Assembly: GCF_021083305.1 (NCBI RefSeq)
Contig: NZ_JAJFAY010000004.1
Location: 62,001-126,000 of the forward strand
Origin: Haladaptatus sp. DYF46
GTDB lineage: Archaea; Halobacteriota; Halobacteria; Halobacteriales; Haladaptataceae
Direction: 5' to 3'
Length of the DNA: 64,000 bases
The position numbers and the translations under genes are program-made. Shown piece by piece: positions 38,270-47,851 of the stretch. Below the pieces are notes generated by a model, which ran no database searches, was not told the DNA's origin, and saw nothing but the letters and a program-made list of their open reading frames with translations. Position 1 is the stretch's first letter. The number at the start of each line of letters is the position of its first letter.

Positions 38270-39598
38270 CTACGACTGTCCACCCCGCCACCAGCCCAAC
38301 AGCAGGAGCGCGACCAACGCCACTGGAACCGTGAACCCGGGCAAACTGGTGTTCCCGGACGACGAACCAGTTTCACCTGAAGCCGCATTCGTCGTCGTGG
38401 ATTTCTCCCCCGTCGTCTCCTCCGTTGTGCTCTGGTTCGTCGTTTCCGTCATCGACCCCGGACCGAGTTCCAGCACCCATCCGTCCATGCCTCGGGCGCC
38501 GAACCCGCCGGTTTGTCCCGCGAGGAGGTAACCTCCGTCGTGAGCCTGTATCGCGGGCCATGGTTTATCCCAGCCCGTACTTCCGTACGCCTTTTCCCAC
38601 TGAAGGTTCCCGTCAGCGCCCGTTTTCACCACGTACCCGTCCGCACTCCCGATTCCACCGGTCAGCGTTCCGCCCGTGAACAGGTACCCGCCGTCCTCCG
38701 TCGACATCGCCGAGTCGAGCCAATCGACTTCCCCGCCGCCGAACCGCTTCTCCCAGTCCAGTGCCCCGCTTGAATCGTACCGGAACACCCAGCCGTCGCG
38801 CGATTTTCCGCTTTCGGACTCGCCGGCCACGACGATTCCACTTTCGTCACCCGTCGCCGCCCAGACGGCTTCCCGGTCCGCCCCGCCGAGGGTACGTTGC
38901 CACTGTCGCTCGCCGTTGTTTCCGGCCTCGAGAACCCACGCGTCTTGGCCTCCGCTATCGACCTCCCCGGCGACGAGGTATCCGTCAGCCGTCGGAACGA
39001 CTGCCTTGAAGCGTCCCGTACTCCCGTTCGGAGCCGCGTACGTCCGTTCCCACGCCTTCGACCCCGACGCACCTTGCTTCAGTAGCCACCCGCCGACGCC
39101 GCTGTCCCCTTGGGTCCAACCGGCGAGTACGTATCCGTCTCCGTCCTGCTCGACGCCGTAAAACGCGCCCGTTCCCGGCGTCCGCTCGTTCTGCGTTCGT
39201 CCGCCCGCATCGAGTTCCAGCACCCATCCCGTCGGGCTTCCGCCGCGGTCGGTTCGACCGGCGACGACGATCTGGCCGTCCATCACGGTGACGGAGTACA
39301 ACCGGTCCGTTCCCGGTCCGGAGAGCGTTCGCTCCCACTGCTTGTTTCCATCGCCGTCGATTTTCATCACCCAGCCGTCGATGCCGGTGCTCTCGCTCTC
39401 TTTCTCTCCCACGAGTACGTAACCGCCGTCGTCCGTCCGTGCGACATCGTTGAAGATGTCGTCGCCGGACCCGCCGTACGTTTCGTTCCAGCGCTCTTCA
39501 GGTTTCGAGTTCGACTGCGGTTCGGCCGCCACTACCGCCATCGCTCCGACTGCGGAGGCGACGAACAGGGCGAATACGAGGGTCGTCGGGCGTCCCAT
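38270..39598 (-). CDS. surface beta-propeller protein with PGF-type C-terminal anchor
   Basis: 442 residues. Sec-type signal peptide (1-25, ending VVAAEP), then about seven repeats of a W..GG..DG-Y-L blade motif (DGGYVLVGE, GQIVVAGR, GDGYVLAGW, DGYLVAGE, SGIVVAGES, DGGYLFTGG, DGGYLLAGQ), a Thr/Ser-rich stalk (385-415) that could be glycosylated, and SLPGFTVPVALVALLLLGWW followed by a charged end. That tail resembles PGF-CTERM sequences processed by archaeosortase, so the protein is probably lipid-anchored at the cell surface. Ligand unknown. Confidence 0.8.
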   Translation of the reverse strand: MGRPTTLVFALFVASAVGAMAVVAAEPQSNSKPEERWNETYGGSGDDIFNDVARTDDGGYVLVGEKESESTGIDGWVMKIDGDGNKQWERTLSGPGTDRLYSVTVMDGQIVVAGRTDRGGSPTGWVLELDAGGRTQNERTPGTGAFYGVEQDGDGYVLAGWTQGDSGVGGWLLKQGASGSKAWERTYAAPNGSTGRFKAVVPTADGYLVAGEVDSGGQDAWVLEAGNNGERQWQRTLGGADREAVWAATGDESGIVVAGESESGKSRDGWVFRYDSSGALDWEKRFGGGEVDWLDSAMSTEDGGYLFTGGTLTGGIGSADGYVVKTGADGNLQWEKAYGSTGWDKPWPAIQAHDGGYLLAGQTGGFGARGMDGWVLELGPGSMTETTNQSTTEETTGEKSTTTNAASGETGSSSGNTSLPGFTVPVALVALLLLGWWRGGQS

Positions 39599-39782
39599 GT
39601 GCCCTTCGTCGGGAGATGACCAATTTGTTATAGCTCCCCTGCACTCGAATCAGGCGGTAACTGTCCCTCGGTTGGCACCGCCTGTCCCGCCCGAACCCGA
39701 AGGGCTTCGTCGGTGGACGGTTTCCTGAACGGCATGGTTCGAACCGCGATATATTTTGCCCTCGTCGGTATGCTCGCGTGAG

Positions 39783-40139
39783 ATGTCTGGGCACTGTTTG
39801 CCGATTTCGCCACCCGAACGCTCGCGCCCGAAGTGGATGGCGATATCCTACACCGTGGGCGTCGGCCTCGCGATCGCATACATAGCCACACCCGATCCCC
39901 TCTCGATCTCGGGGTCGGGAGTCACGTTCGCCATCGCTGGCGGCCTGTTCTCCGGCATCGGTTCCACCAGTACTACGTAGCGCTTACGCGGGAATACCGC
40001 GATCTCGACGATCGTCACCGCGCTCTATTTCGTCGTCGCGGCCGTTCTCGGCGCGGTAGTCCTCGGCGAGTCGGTCGATATACGGGACGTAGCGGGTATC
40101 GGTTTGGCCGCCGGTGCCGTCGTCCTTTTAGCGACGTGA
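39783..40139 (+). pseudogene. EamA-type (DMT) transporter remnant
   Basis: Only the last third of an EamA transporter survives. AIAYIATPDPLSISGSGVTF and GGLFSGIGS lead to the expected SxYYVALTRGNTAIS, but a one-base loss near 39970 and a two-base loss near 39990 put YYVALTR in another frame and create a TAG. The original frame resumes (ALYFVVAAVLGAVVLGE, then GIGLAAGAVVLLAT) to a TGA. The 5' two thirds are missing. Confidence 0.7.
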
Positions 40140-40208
40140 GCTGGGAATATACCAAATCTCGCTATACTAAGACGACTACGAATTCGTCACGAGGGGAAAG
40201 GTATCGAT

Positions 40209-40598
40209 CTATTCAGAAGGACGGTCCTTGACATATGTATCTCGGAATTCCTGAATGAGTTGGCCAGTCTCAGCGTACCACTGGTTGAGCATTCGTTGGA
40301 GCTCATTCGCTATCTCGTCAGGGTCAGAGACCCTATACACGTGGTGATAGCCTCCCTTCGGACAACTTTCCTGTTCTTGCACGACAACTCCTGCCTCTTC
40401 GAGTCGTTTGACTGAACGGTACGCAGTCGTCCGCTCTTTACCGATGAACTTCGCAACGTAATCCACGGTAAGCGGCTCAGAAGACTCTGCTAACAATCTA
40501 AATACGGCTCTGTCTAGCTCACTCAGTCCGAACATACAGTCAAGAAGACCTTCACACTCCCGTTCATCCCCAAGTTGCTTTTGTACAGCTTCTGGCAT
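40209..40598 (-). CDS. winged-helix transcriptional regulator (TrmB/ArsR-like)
   Basis: 129 residues: a Cys-containing N-terminus (CEGLLDCMFGL), a winged helix (LTVDYVAKFIGKERTTAYRSVKRLEEAGVV), and YHHVYRVSDPDEIANELQRMLNQWYAE, a C-terminal signature seen in a haloarchaeal family of small regulators. The two N-terminal cysteines (and a third in ESCPKGGYHH) could sense metal or redox state. Divergent from the thioredoxin reductase-like gene, which is its likely target. Confidence 0.8.
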   Translation of the reverse strand: MPEAVQKQLGDERECEGLLDCMFGLSELDRAVFRLLAESSEPLTVDYVAKFIGKERTTAYRSVKRLEEAGVVVQEQESCPKGGYHHVYRVSDPDEIANELQRMLNQWYAETGQLIQEFRDTYVKDRPSE

Positions 40599-40815
40599 TG
40601 TTATCGACCCTTAGTGCTGTCGCCACATAAGGTTTGCACTCTTATGCAATCAAACGCGAGTTCGGAATCGACATGAAGAAATTGAGCGGAGAGAGTAGAA
40701 ACGTGATAATGGAGAATACGGGCCATAGGGGCCATAGAATATCAATATCCAATAATTAATCGGTTCCGCTCTCGGCAGCGATGAACTTATCACACCTCGC
40801 CTCATTGCAGATAGT

Positions 40816-41760
40816 ATGCAAACAACTGATGACTGTGAGTTGGAATACGACGTTCTCATCATCGGGGGCGGGCCTGCTGGTTTGAGTGCAGCCCTCCAGT
40901 TAGGGCGCTCGCTCCGCAGTGTCTTGGTCTGTGATAACGGCGAACCGCGCAATGGTCCAGCAGCTGAAGCCCACGGATACCTGACGAGAGACGGTATCCC
41001 GCCGGAGGAGCTGCGTCGGCTCGGTCAGGAGGAAGTCGTGAAATACGGCGGCGAGTTTCGGGACACGAAAGTAACGGATGTCAGCAGGGACAACAACAGC
41101 TTCACCAGTACCCTGGATTCCGGCGAGACCGTCATAAGCCGGAAAGTCGTACTAGCGACTGGTGTCAGTGACAACCTTCCAGATACCGACGGCTTCGAGG
41201 AATTCTGGGGGAGTGGCGTGCACCACTGTCCCTACTGCCACGGCTACGAAGTTCGTGGTGAACCCCTCGGCGTGATGGTCACGGACGAACACATGGTCCA
41301 CTACGCGAAGCTCATCTACAACCTGAGTGACGACCTCGTCGTGTTCACTGATGGGTATGACGTCTTCGACGAAGAATCGCAGTCACTGTTCGTCAAGCAC
41401 GGAATCGAAATCGAGGACGAACCGATTACCGCACTCAACGGATCGAATGGTGCTCTCGAAAGCATTTCCCTCGCGGATGGCCGCGAGGTCGCTCGCCACG
41501 CTCTGTTCTACCCGCCGCCGATGGAGCAACACAGCGAGATCCCAGAACAGCTCGGTCTCGAAGTGGATGAGGCTGGGCTCGTCGATGCAACGCGCTCCCA
41601 GCGTGGAATCGGGTTGACATCGGTCGAGGGCCTGTTCGTTGCTGGCGACGCCTCTAGCGGAGGCCCTCCCTCCATAGCATCGGCCGCCGCGGATGGGTAC
41701 GCAGTCGGGGCAACCGTGAATGGGGAACTCTCCATGGAAGACTTCGGAGGGGGGTGGTAA
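40816..41760 (+). CDS. thioredoxin reductase-like FAD/NAD(P) oxidoreductase
   Basis: 314 residues. N-terminal FAD motif VLIIGGGPAGLSAALQLGRS, redox pair CPYCHGYEV (about 138-146), and C-terminal GLFVAGDASSGGPPS. It has the overall thioredoxin reductase layout with a CxxC disulfide. Followed directly by a methyltransferase gene, in one operon. Confidence 0.85.
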   Translation: MQTTDDCELEYDVLIIGGGPAGLSAALQLGRSLRSVLVCDNGEPRNGPAAEAHGYLTRDGIPPEELRRLGQEEVVKYGGEFRDTKVTDVSRDNNSFTSTLDSGETVISRKVVLATGVSDNLPDTDGFEEFWGSGVHHCPYCHGYEVRGEPLGVMVTDEHMVHYAKLIYNLSDDLVVFTDGYDVFDEESQSLFVKHGIEIEDEPITALNGSNGALESISLADGREVARHALFYPPPMEQHSEIPEQLGLEVDEAGLVDATRSQRGIGLTSVEGLFVAGDASSGGPPSIASAAADGYAVGATVNGELSMEDFGGGW

Positions 41761-41762
41761 CT

Positions 41763-42461
41763 ATGGAAATGTCCTTAGAGGAGCTCGCCGATCGCTTTTC
41801 GGAGGTCGCGGATCAGTATGACGACATACACGACAGCGACGAGAAGCCGATCTACAACGCGTGCGCCTCGCTCGTCGTCGAGCACGCCAACCCTGGTCCC
41901 GACGACGTCGTTCTCGACCTCGGAACGGGGACGGGCCTGATCGCGTTCGCGTTGGCCGAGGACGCCGGCCACGTCGTCGGTCGCGACATCAGCGACGGGA
42001 TGATAGAGCAGGCGCGGTCGAAAGCCGCCGACAACGGTTTCGAGAACGTGGAGTTCGGCTACGGCGAGTTCCGCGACCCGCACTACGACGGCGACGTCGA
42101 CACCGGGTCGTCGGAGACGCCCCAAGCCGACGCTCGTGGTGCTCGCGTCGACATCGTCGTCTCAAACTTTGCCCTGCACCACCTCCCCGACGAGAAAAAA
42201 CGCGAGGCTATCGAGGTCATCGCCGATCTCGGCGCACGTCGGTTCATTCTCGGGGACGCGATGTTCTTCGGCTCACCCGACCCTGAAGAACCGCTATTCG
42301 ACCACGGGGTCGACGGGGCAACCGTCGGGATGCTCGTGGACGTGCTCACTGATGTCGGATTCGTGGTCACGGCAGTCGAGCGCGTCCACGACCAAGTGGG
42401 CGTCTTGGTCGCCGAACGAAGTGATGAAGAGTCGGCTTACGGACCTCAAGAGGACCAATAA
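41763..42461 (+). CDS. class I SAM-dependent methyltransferase
   Basis: 232 residues from ATG 41763, two bases after the preceding stop (GTG 41754 would overlap it). Motif I VLDLGTGTGLIAFALAED and VVGRDISDGMIEQAR, then VVSNFALHHLPDEKKREAI typical of UbiE/Methyltransf_11-type enzymes. More GC-rich than its neighbours. Substrate unknown; the reductase in the same operon suggests a redox or detoxification context. Confidence 0.82.
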   Translation: MEMSLEELADRFSEVADQYDDIHDSDEKPIYNACASLVVEHANPGPDDVVLDLGTGTGLIAFALAEDAGHVVGRDISDGMIEQARSKAADNGFENVEFGYGEFRDPHYDGDVDTGSSETPQADARGARVDIVVSNFALHHLPDEKKREAIEVIADLGARRFILGDAMFFGSPDPEEPLFDHGVDGATVGMLVDVLTDVGFVVTAVERVHDQVGVLVAERSDEESAYGPQEDQ

Positions 42462-42466
42462 CTCCG

Positions 42467-43306
42467 ATGTGTCGAATGTTCGCGTTGCGGAGCACCGCTA
42501 GCTGTCCGGTACAGGAATCGTTGACGGATGCCGACCGGTCGCTTCGACGGCTGAGCGAGATTAACCCACATGGATGGGGTGTCGCACAATACGTTCAGGG
42601 CGTTCCACAGATCGTCAAGAGTCCAGAGATGGCCGCTGAGAGCCCCGCATATTCGGCTCTGGCAAACCAGATCAACTCGAATTGTGTGGTCGCCCACGTC
42701 CGTCGTGCGACACACGGTGACCACACCATCGCGAATACGCATCCGTTCCAGTACGGTCGGTGGGTGTTCGCGCACAACGGCAATATCGCCGGGTTCGACG
42801 ACTTGCGACCGACGCTGCTGGACGAAATAGCACCGTTCCTGCGTCCCCATATCGTGGGTACCACGGATAGCGAGGTGCTGTTTTTCCGACTCCTGACCGC
42901 GATGGCTGATGCAGGCATCCTCGATACAGAATCAGGGCAAGTCGGTCCAGAAGCGCTTTGGGAAAGCATCAGCACCGTCGTGGAGCGAGTTGCTGAACTG
43001 GCTGGTGGTATGCACGACGATACCAACGGTCCATCTGATGAAACATATCTAACGTTCGTCCTCTCAGATGGTGATACTCTCATCGGACATCAGGGTGGAA
43101 AGTCACTCTTTGTCCATGCGCCGACGATCAATCATGGGGATCAAGAGAGGTCGTGGGCAGTCGGGAACGGAGTGACTAATCATTTTTTACTAGCGAGCGA
43201 ACCTGCTCATAACCCTGCAATGTGGACCGGAATCCGACACGGCGGGGTAGTCGGGGTCGGTCCTGACATGACCGTCTGGACCACACCAAATGCTCTGACT
43301 GATTGA
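42467..43306 (+). CDS. class II glutamine amidotransferase (EgtC/YafJ-like)
   Basis: 279 residues. Starts MCRMFAL, so Cys2 becomes the N-terminal nucleophile after Met removal. NPHGWGVAQY, VVAHVRRATHG and WVFAHNGNI are the class II glutaminase motifs that bind glutamine. No synthetase domain, so it resembles YafJ/EgtC-type stand-alone amidases. Five bases after the methyltransferase stop, probably the third gene of the operon. Confidence 0.87.
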   Translation: MCRMFALRSTASCPVQESLTDADRSLRRLSEINPHGWGVAQYVQGVPQIVKSPEMAAESPAYSALANQINSNCVVAHVRRATHGDHTIANTHPFQYGRWVFAHNGNIAGFDDLRPTLLDEIAPFLRPHIVGTTDSEVLFFRLLTAMADAGILDTESGQVGPEALWESISTVVERVAELAGGMHDDTNGPSDETYLTFVLSDGDTLIGHQGGKSLFVHAPTINHGDQERSWAVGNGVTNHFLLASEPAHNPAMWTGIRHGGVVGVGPDMTVWTTPNALTD

Positions 43307-43401
43307 GACATTTCCGAACACGCTTACTACCGATTTTCTAACGAATTTTGGCTGTATGCAAGGCACGCATCAGTTTCATCCTCCGAAACTGTGATTATCG
43401 G

Positions 43402-44145
43402 TCACAAATCATCCCATACTTGCCGGATTCTCTCCCCTGGGCTTTTGATAAGGCTTCTACTTTTCGCTTTTACGAATTCTCTTGGTTCACGCTGAAACTT
43501 TACCAGAACAGGTACAATATTATATTTCAATGTTTGTAAGCCCGTAATGAGGAACCATCCCGATATACAGATAATAAAGGCGGCTGCAAGTGGTATGGAC
43601 AGAAGATCGAAACTTGTCGGGTCGATATCGGTAACTAGCTCATCGTACACTCCAAGGAAAAGGAAAGGAGTGACAAAAGCCACTGCTAGTTTTCCTAGCT
43701 TGCTTGCTCGTTTGTCCCATTGGTTCTCTTCAAACTGCTCTTCGACTTCGGCTTTTGTCTGGCGGCGAATCTCCGCCGTCGTCTGAAGATCAATTTGTTG
43801 GAGGGTCGGAGCAGTCGTTGTGTCGGTGTAGTCTTCAGTCTGGCCACGGACGTCCGTGGTCAATTCATCTCGATCAATACCATTGAGTTCGCAGAGTCGT
43901 TCGACGACAATGGTAGTAGACGCGAGTGTCGTCCGGAGTTCGTCATCCGACAGGTCGTCGAACGCCATCTCAAACTGCCGGTCTGGATAGTCAGCGAGAA
44001 GCTGAAAGTCTAGCAGACCAGACCGAAACCGTTCTCGAATTCGTTGTTGATCTCGCCGCTTTTTCTCCTCATCAAGACCATCAAAATCATCCCTTATTCG
44101 GGTTCGCTGTGTTTTCGTAAGGAGTGATGCCGACTTACCCGCCAT
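43402..44145 (-). CDS. haloarchaeal membrane protein, unknown function
   Basis: 247 residues from ATG 44145. Charged N-terminal region (LLTKTQRTRIRDDFDGLDEEKKRRDQQRIRERFRS in parts, 6-40), a helical middle, and two membrane spans (about 160-180 and 187-210). The N-terminal sequence is one I associate with a recurring haloarchaeal family of unnamed proteins in variable regions. No enzyme motif. Confidence 0.6.
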   Translation of the reverse strand: MAGKSASLLTKTQRTRIRDDFDGLDEEKKRRDQQRIRERFRSGLLDFQLLADYPDRQFEMAFDDLSDDELRTTLASTTIVVERLCELNGIDRDELTTDVRGQTEDYTDTTTAPTLQQIDLQTTAEIRRQTKAEVEEQFEENQWDKRASKLGKLAVAFVTPFLFLGVYDELVTDIDPTSFDLLSIPLAAAFIICISGWFLITGLQTLKYNIVPVLVKFQREPREFVKAKSRSLIKSPGERIRQVWDDL

Positions 44146-44581
44146 ATTGTGTAGATATAGGCCGTAGGAGGTTATCATTTACGATTGAGCGGAGTATTTG
44201 GAAAATCGGTGTATACCTATATCGTCCCTAGAGCACGCAGCCACCATGGCCTCTGTGGTTTTAGTTCCGCAAACCAATTCTACAGAATTTGGGCCTGTAT
44301 GGTGATATAGCGACGATATTCGATACAACGGTCTGTCTCCTTTATTACCACCGACTAGAAAGGGGCTATCCGAATGAGCGTAATCGAAAGGCACGGTTTG
44401 AATGAGCAATTTAGAGATGCCACAGCATTACAGACGATTAATCCGTCTGTCGAACAAGGAGGGATCGATAGGTTCCTCGGACGCAAGCGCGCTGGTAAAT
44501 CAATTACCACCGATCTAATACTCAGATTCTCTCAGTCCAGTGCACGAACAGAACAGAGCCCGGTACAAAGAGGTGTCAGAA
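44146..44581. other. non-coding gap before the ABC exporter operon
   Basis: AT-rich stretch. A short open frame from 44374 and another on the minus strand (44179-44409) have no recognisable features. It presumably holds the promoters of the two divergent units; no clear element was identified. Confidence 0.3.
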
Positions 44582-45343
44582 ATGTCGTCTTCTGATAAAC
44601 TTGGTGTAGGGAAAAACGAACGCACGAATCAGGCAGCAGTCGCGGTTCAGGATGTCCGGAAAACATACCAGGTGGGAGACCCCGTCCATGCTCTCGACGG
44701 AGTGTCTCTCAAGTTGAAGTGTGGTTCATATACTGCCGTCATGGGCCCGAGCGGTTCAGGGAAGAGCACGCTGATGAATCTCATCGGGTGTTTAGACACT
44801 CCGACGGAGGGGCGAGTTACCGTCAACGGGAAGGACGTGACTCAACTCTCCAGTAGAGAACGAACACGGCTACGGGGCAGCGAGATTGGGTTCGTCTTTC
44901 AGACCTTCAACCTACTGCCTCGACTGACCGCCCAAGAGAACATCGTGCAGCCAATGGTCGCCCAGAAAGTTTCACGAAGTGAGCGAAACGAACGTGCGAA
45001 GCAACTCTTAGAACGTGTTGGACTCGGAGACCGGGCAGATCATCGTCCAAACGAACTATCAGGTGGTCAGCGCCAGCGGGTCTCCGTCGCTCGCGCCCTC
45101 GCCAACGACCCAGCACTGATTCTCGCCGATGAACCGACGGGGAATCTGGACTCGGAAACTGGAGCCAATATCATGGAGCTATTGAGTGAACTCCACGAGG
45201 GTGGCAACACGATTCTCATGGTGACACATGAGCGCGATATCGCCGAGCATGCCGATAAGATCATCCACCTACTGGACGGTGTAATCGAACGCGAAGAGAT
45301 CGTTGACTCGCCTGTACGGCCAACAGTTGGAGGTGGTGAGTAA
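44582..45343 (+). CDS. ABC exporter ATP-binding protein, MacB/LolD type
   Basis: 253 residues from ATG 44582. Walker [11 protein letters not shown]-loop [10 protein letters not shown], signature [15 protein letters not shown], Walker [13 protein letters not shown] and switch VTHERD. The [15 protein letters not shown] segment and TGNLDSETG are typical of the MacB/LolD/FtsE group that work with FtsX-type permeases. Its stop (TAA) shares one base with the permease start. Confidence 0.9.
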   Translation: MSSSDKLGVGKNERTNQAAVAVQDVRKTYQVGDPVHALDGVSLKLKCGSYTAVMGPSGSGKSTLMNLIGCLDTPTEGRVTVNGKDVTQLSSRERTRLRGSEIGFVFQTFNLLPRLTAQENIVQPMVAQKVSRSERNERAKQLLERVGLGDRADHRPNELSGGQRQRVSVARALANDPALILADEPTGNLDSETGANIMELLSELHEGGNTILMVTHERDIAEHADKIIHLLDGVIEREEIVDSPVRPTVGGGE

Positions 45344-46608
45344 TGGACCTCTTTGAGAGTTTACGGATGGCATGGCGGACGATTCGCGGGCACCGTCTCC
45401 GTTCGACGCTGACCACACTCGGCGTCGTCATCGGCATCGGAGCGGTTATCACGTTTGTCACATTAGGTGCGAGCCTTCAAGCCGCGATAATTGGCGACCT
45501 GGCTGGAGTTGCAGGTTCTCCGACGATAACAGTTACGAACCAACCGCAAGGCGCCGATGGCGGACCGGAGGGCGTCGGCGATGATGGACCGGTAGAGGGC
45601 GGCGGTCAGGCCGTCTTCACCGAGCACGACATTCAACAACTCCAGGAGACAAAAGGCGTGGAAACGGTCGTTCCAGAGGGGAGCGTATCACTCTCAGGCG
45701 TCACATATAGCGGACAGTCGATTGCAAAATCAGCAATGACGGCGACGACGCCAGCCTACTTCAGCCATACGGAGGCGGGAAATTTCTCCGCTGGTGGCCC
45801 CTTCTCACCTGGTGAACGGGAAGTCGTCCTGAACGAAGCTGCGGCGACTATCTTCGAGCAGAACGTCTCTGTTGGTGACTCGATCACAGTCACTCGGAGC
45901 GGTGGTAAGACGATTAACGCAACAGTCGTCGGCATTCTCGAAGGCGGTTCTTCGGATAATAGTCAACAACCCGGAATCTACGGTCCGACGGACCCGTTCC
46001 ACCAGACCCGACTTGTTAGTCCAGCAACGGGGGAAAATCAGCACGTCTACTCGCAGTTGACTGTCGTAGCAGTTAATTACGACCAAGTTGATCAGGTCGC
46101 TAAACGTGTCACAGATTACTTCACTGCTGACTCGGATGCGCAGGGTCTTCTCCCATCGTCGTACGAAGTGAGTGTCCAGACAACCGAGGAGTCCGTCAAG
46201 CAAATGCAGAGCTTGGTGAATACCTTCACCAGCTTCGTCACGGGCATTGCGGTCATCTCGCTCATTGTCGGCGCGATCGGTATCGCTAACATCATGCTCG
46301 TGAGCGTCACCGAACGGACACGCGAGATAGGAATCATGAAAGCCGTTGGGTTCCAGAACCGTGATATCCTTCAGTTGTTCCTCGTTGAGGCAGTTATCCT
46401 GGGGCTGTTCGGATCCGTGTTTGGAATCATCCTCGGAGCTCTTACTGGGTATGGTGCGACAGAGTTCCTCGCTCTTCCGTTCACCTTCCCGATAGACTGG
46501 GCAGGGATTGCCGTCGCCGTCGGGGTGCTCGTCGGTATCATTGCTGGTCTGTACCCAGCTTGGAACGGCGCTCGAATCGACCCCATCGAGGCCCTTCGTT
46601 ACGAATAA
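45343..46608 (+). CDS. ABC exporter permease, MacB/FtsX type
   Basis: 421 residues. One N-terminal span (LRSTLTTLGVVIGIGAVI), a large extracytoplasmic MacB-like domain (about 60-285), then three spans starting IAVISLIVGAIGIANIMLVSVTERTREIGIMKA, the FtsX core. With the ATPase it forms a mechanotransmission-type exporter, perhaps for a lipoprotein, peptide or small toxic compound. No membrane fusion partner is present. Confidence 0.9.
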   Translation: MDLFESLRMAWRTIRGHRLRSTLTTLGVVIGIGAVITFVTLGASLQAAIIGDLAGVAGSPTITVTNQPQGADGGPEGVGDDGPVEGGGQAVFTEHDIQQLQETKGVETVVPEGSVSLSGVTYSGQSIAKSAMTATTPAYFSHTEAGNFSAGGPFSPGEREVVLNEAAATIFEQNVSVGDSITVTRSGGKTINATVVGILEGGSSDNSQQPGIYGPTDPFHQTRLVSPATGENQHVYSQLTVVAVNYDQVDQVAKRVTDYFTADSDAQGLLPSSYEVSVQTTEESVKQMQSLVNTFTSFVTGIAVISLIVGAIGIANIMLVSVTERTREIGIMKAVGFQNRDILQLFLVEAVILGLFGSVFGIILGALTGYGATEFLALPFTFPIDWAGIAVAVGVLVGIIAGLYPAWNGARIDPIEALRYE

Positions 46609-46822
46609 TATTCAACTGCACCGTGGTGAATCGGCACAAAACTGCACCACCCGGGCCGAACGCCCAAAATTTAGCCATCCAACCATCTATTCAGAATTAC
46701 TGACACCTGCAAGAACGCCTTACGGCCGTCACGGAAATATGCCGGGATCTAGCCGAGCTGACGCGGTATCGAAGCTTTGCAACCACCCTACGGTCAGGTA
46801 TCGGCATTGGTTGGGTGTATAG

Positions 46823-47851
46823 ATGTTGGGACTCGATCTCAGAAAGGGAATTATCGCTTTTCTCATCATCATTGGAGTTTACGGAATATTATTTTCCTTC
46901 GTTGGGGTTGACCGGTTCAGTGCAGCGATTGAGAGTACGAATCTGACATTCTTGTGTTCAGTGATCGGTGCCATCTTCGGTTGGTTGATCGCCTGGTCAA
47001 TGGCGCTGCGAACGATTCTCAACGCACTTGATGTCAATATCTCGCGAATGAGAGGATTCTTTGTGCTCGTTGGGACGATATTTTTCAACAATATCACGCC
47101 ATTCGGTCAGGCAGGTGGCGAGCCGGTCACGGCTCACCTGATCTCTCAGTCAACCGATTCAGAGTACGAAACCGGACTTGCAGCCATAACCAGTTTCGAC
47201 ACGTTGAATTTTATCCCATCAACATTTTTCGCGGTGTCTGGTGTCGGTTATTTCCTTTTGACATCTACGTTACATGGAGTACTGAGAATCGCAGCAATAG
47301 CGGTAGTTATACTTGCTGTCGCTGTGCCGTCATTCCTCTTCGTGGGGTGGCAAAGACGCGACAAATTTACGCAAATTATTGTCAACAGCCTCACTCCCGT
47401 GCTCAAGATCGCCTCTCGCAAACTACCATGGGTTTCGCCCATATCTAAATCAGGGATGAAAAGTCGGATTGAAAGGTTCTTCAAATCAATTGAGCGAGTT
47501 GCGACGAATCGCCATAGCTTGGGACTGTCACTGAGTTATTCTACTTTAGGATGGCTGCTTCAGATACTTGGGCTGTGGATTACATTTCGCGCCATTGGCT
47601 ATGCTATCCCGATTTCTGTGGCCTTATTCGCCGTTCCGATTGCGTCCATTGCTGGTGTTACGCCGCTCCCAGGTGGCGCTGGGGCTATTGAAGGAGTGCT
47701 AATAGCATTATTGACAGTCCTAATGCCAACCCTCGGCGTTCAAGCCATTACTACAGCCGTGATAATATTTCGTGGTATTAGTTATTGGGTCCCCGTCCTT
47801 CTAGGCGGTGCGGTGACGAGTCTCTTCAGCACCCGTGGTTTCACACCGTAG
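46823..47851 (+). CDS. LPG synthase-type (UPF0104) membrane protein
   Basis: 342 residues, about eight spans. NNITPFGQAGGEPVTA and AGVTPLPGGAGAIEGVL are the two signature loops of the lysylphosphatidylglycerol synthase membrane-domain family (PF03706), here without the aminoacyl-transfer domain. Such stand-alone proteins are thought to handle lipids or lipid-linked molecules. Noticeably AT-rich, like its neighbours. Confidence 0.82.
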   Translation: MLGLDLRKGIIAFLIIIGVYGILFSFVGVDRFSAAIESTNLTFLCSVIGAIFGWLIAWSMALRTILNALDVNISRMRGFFVLVGTIFFNNITPFGQAGGEPVTAHLISQSTDSEYETGLAAITSFDTLNFIPSTFFAVSGVGYFLLTSTLHGVLRIAAIAVVILAVAVPSFLFVGWQRRDKFTQIIVNSLTPVLKIASRKLPWVSPISKSGMKSRIERFFKSIERVATNRHSLGLSLSYSTLGWLLQILGLWITFRAIGYAIPISVALFAVPIASIAGVTPLPGGAGAIEGVLIALLTVLMPTLGVQAITTAVIIFRGISYWVPVLLGGAVTSLFSTRGFTP

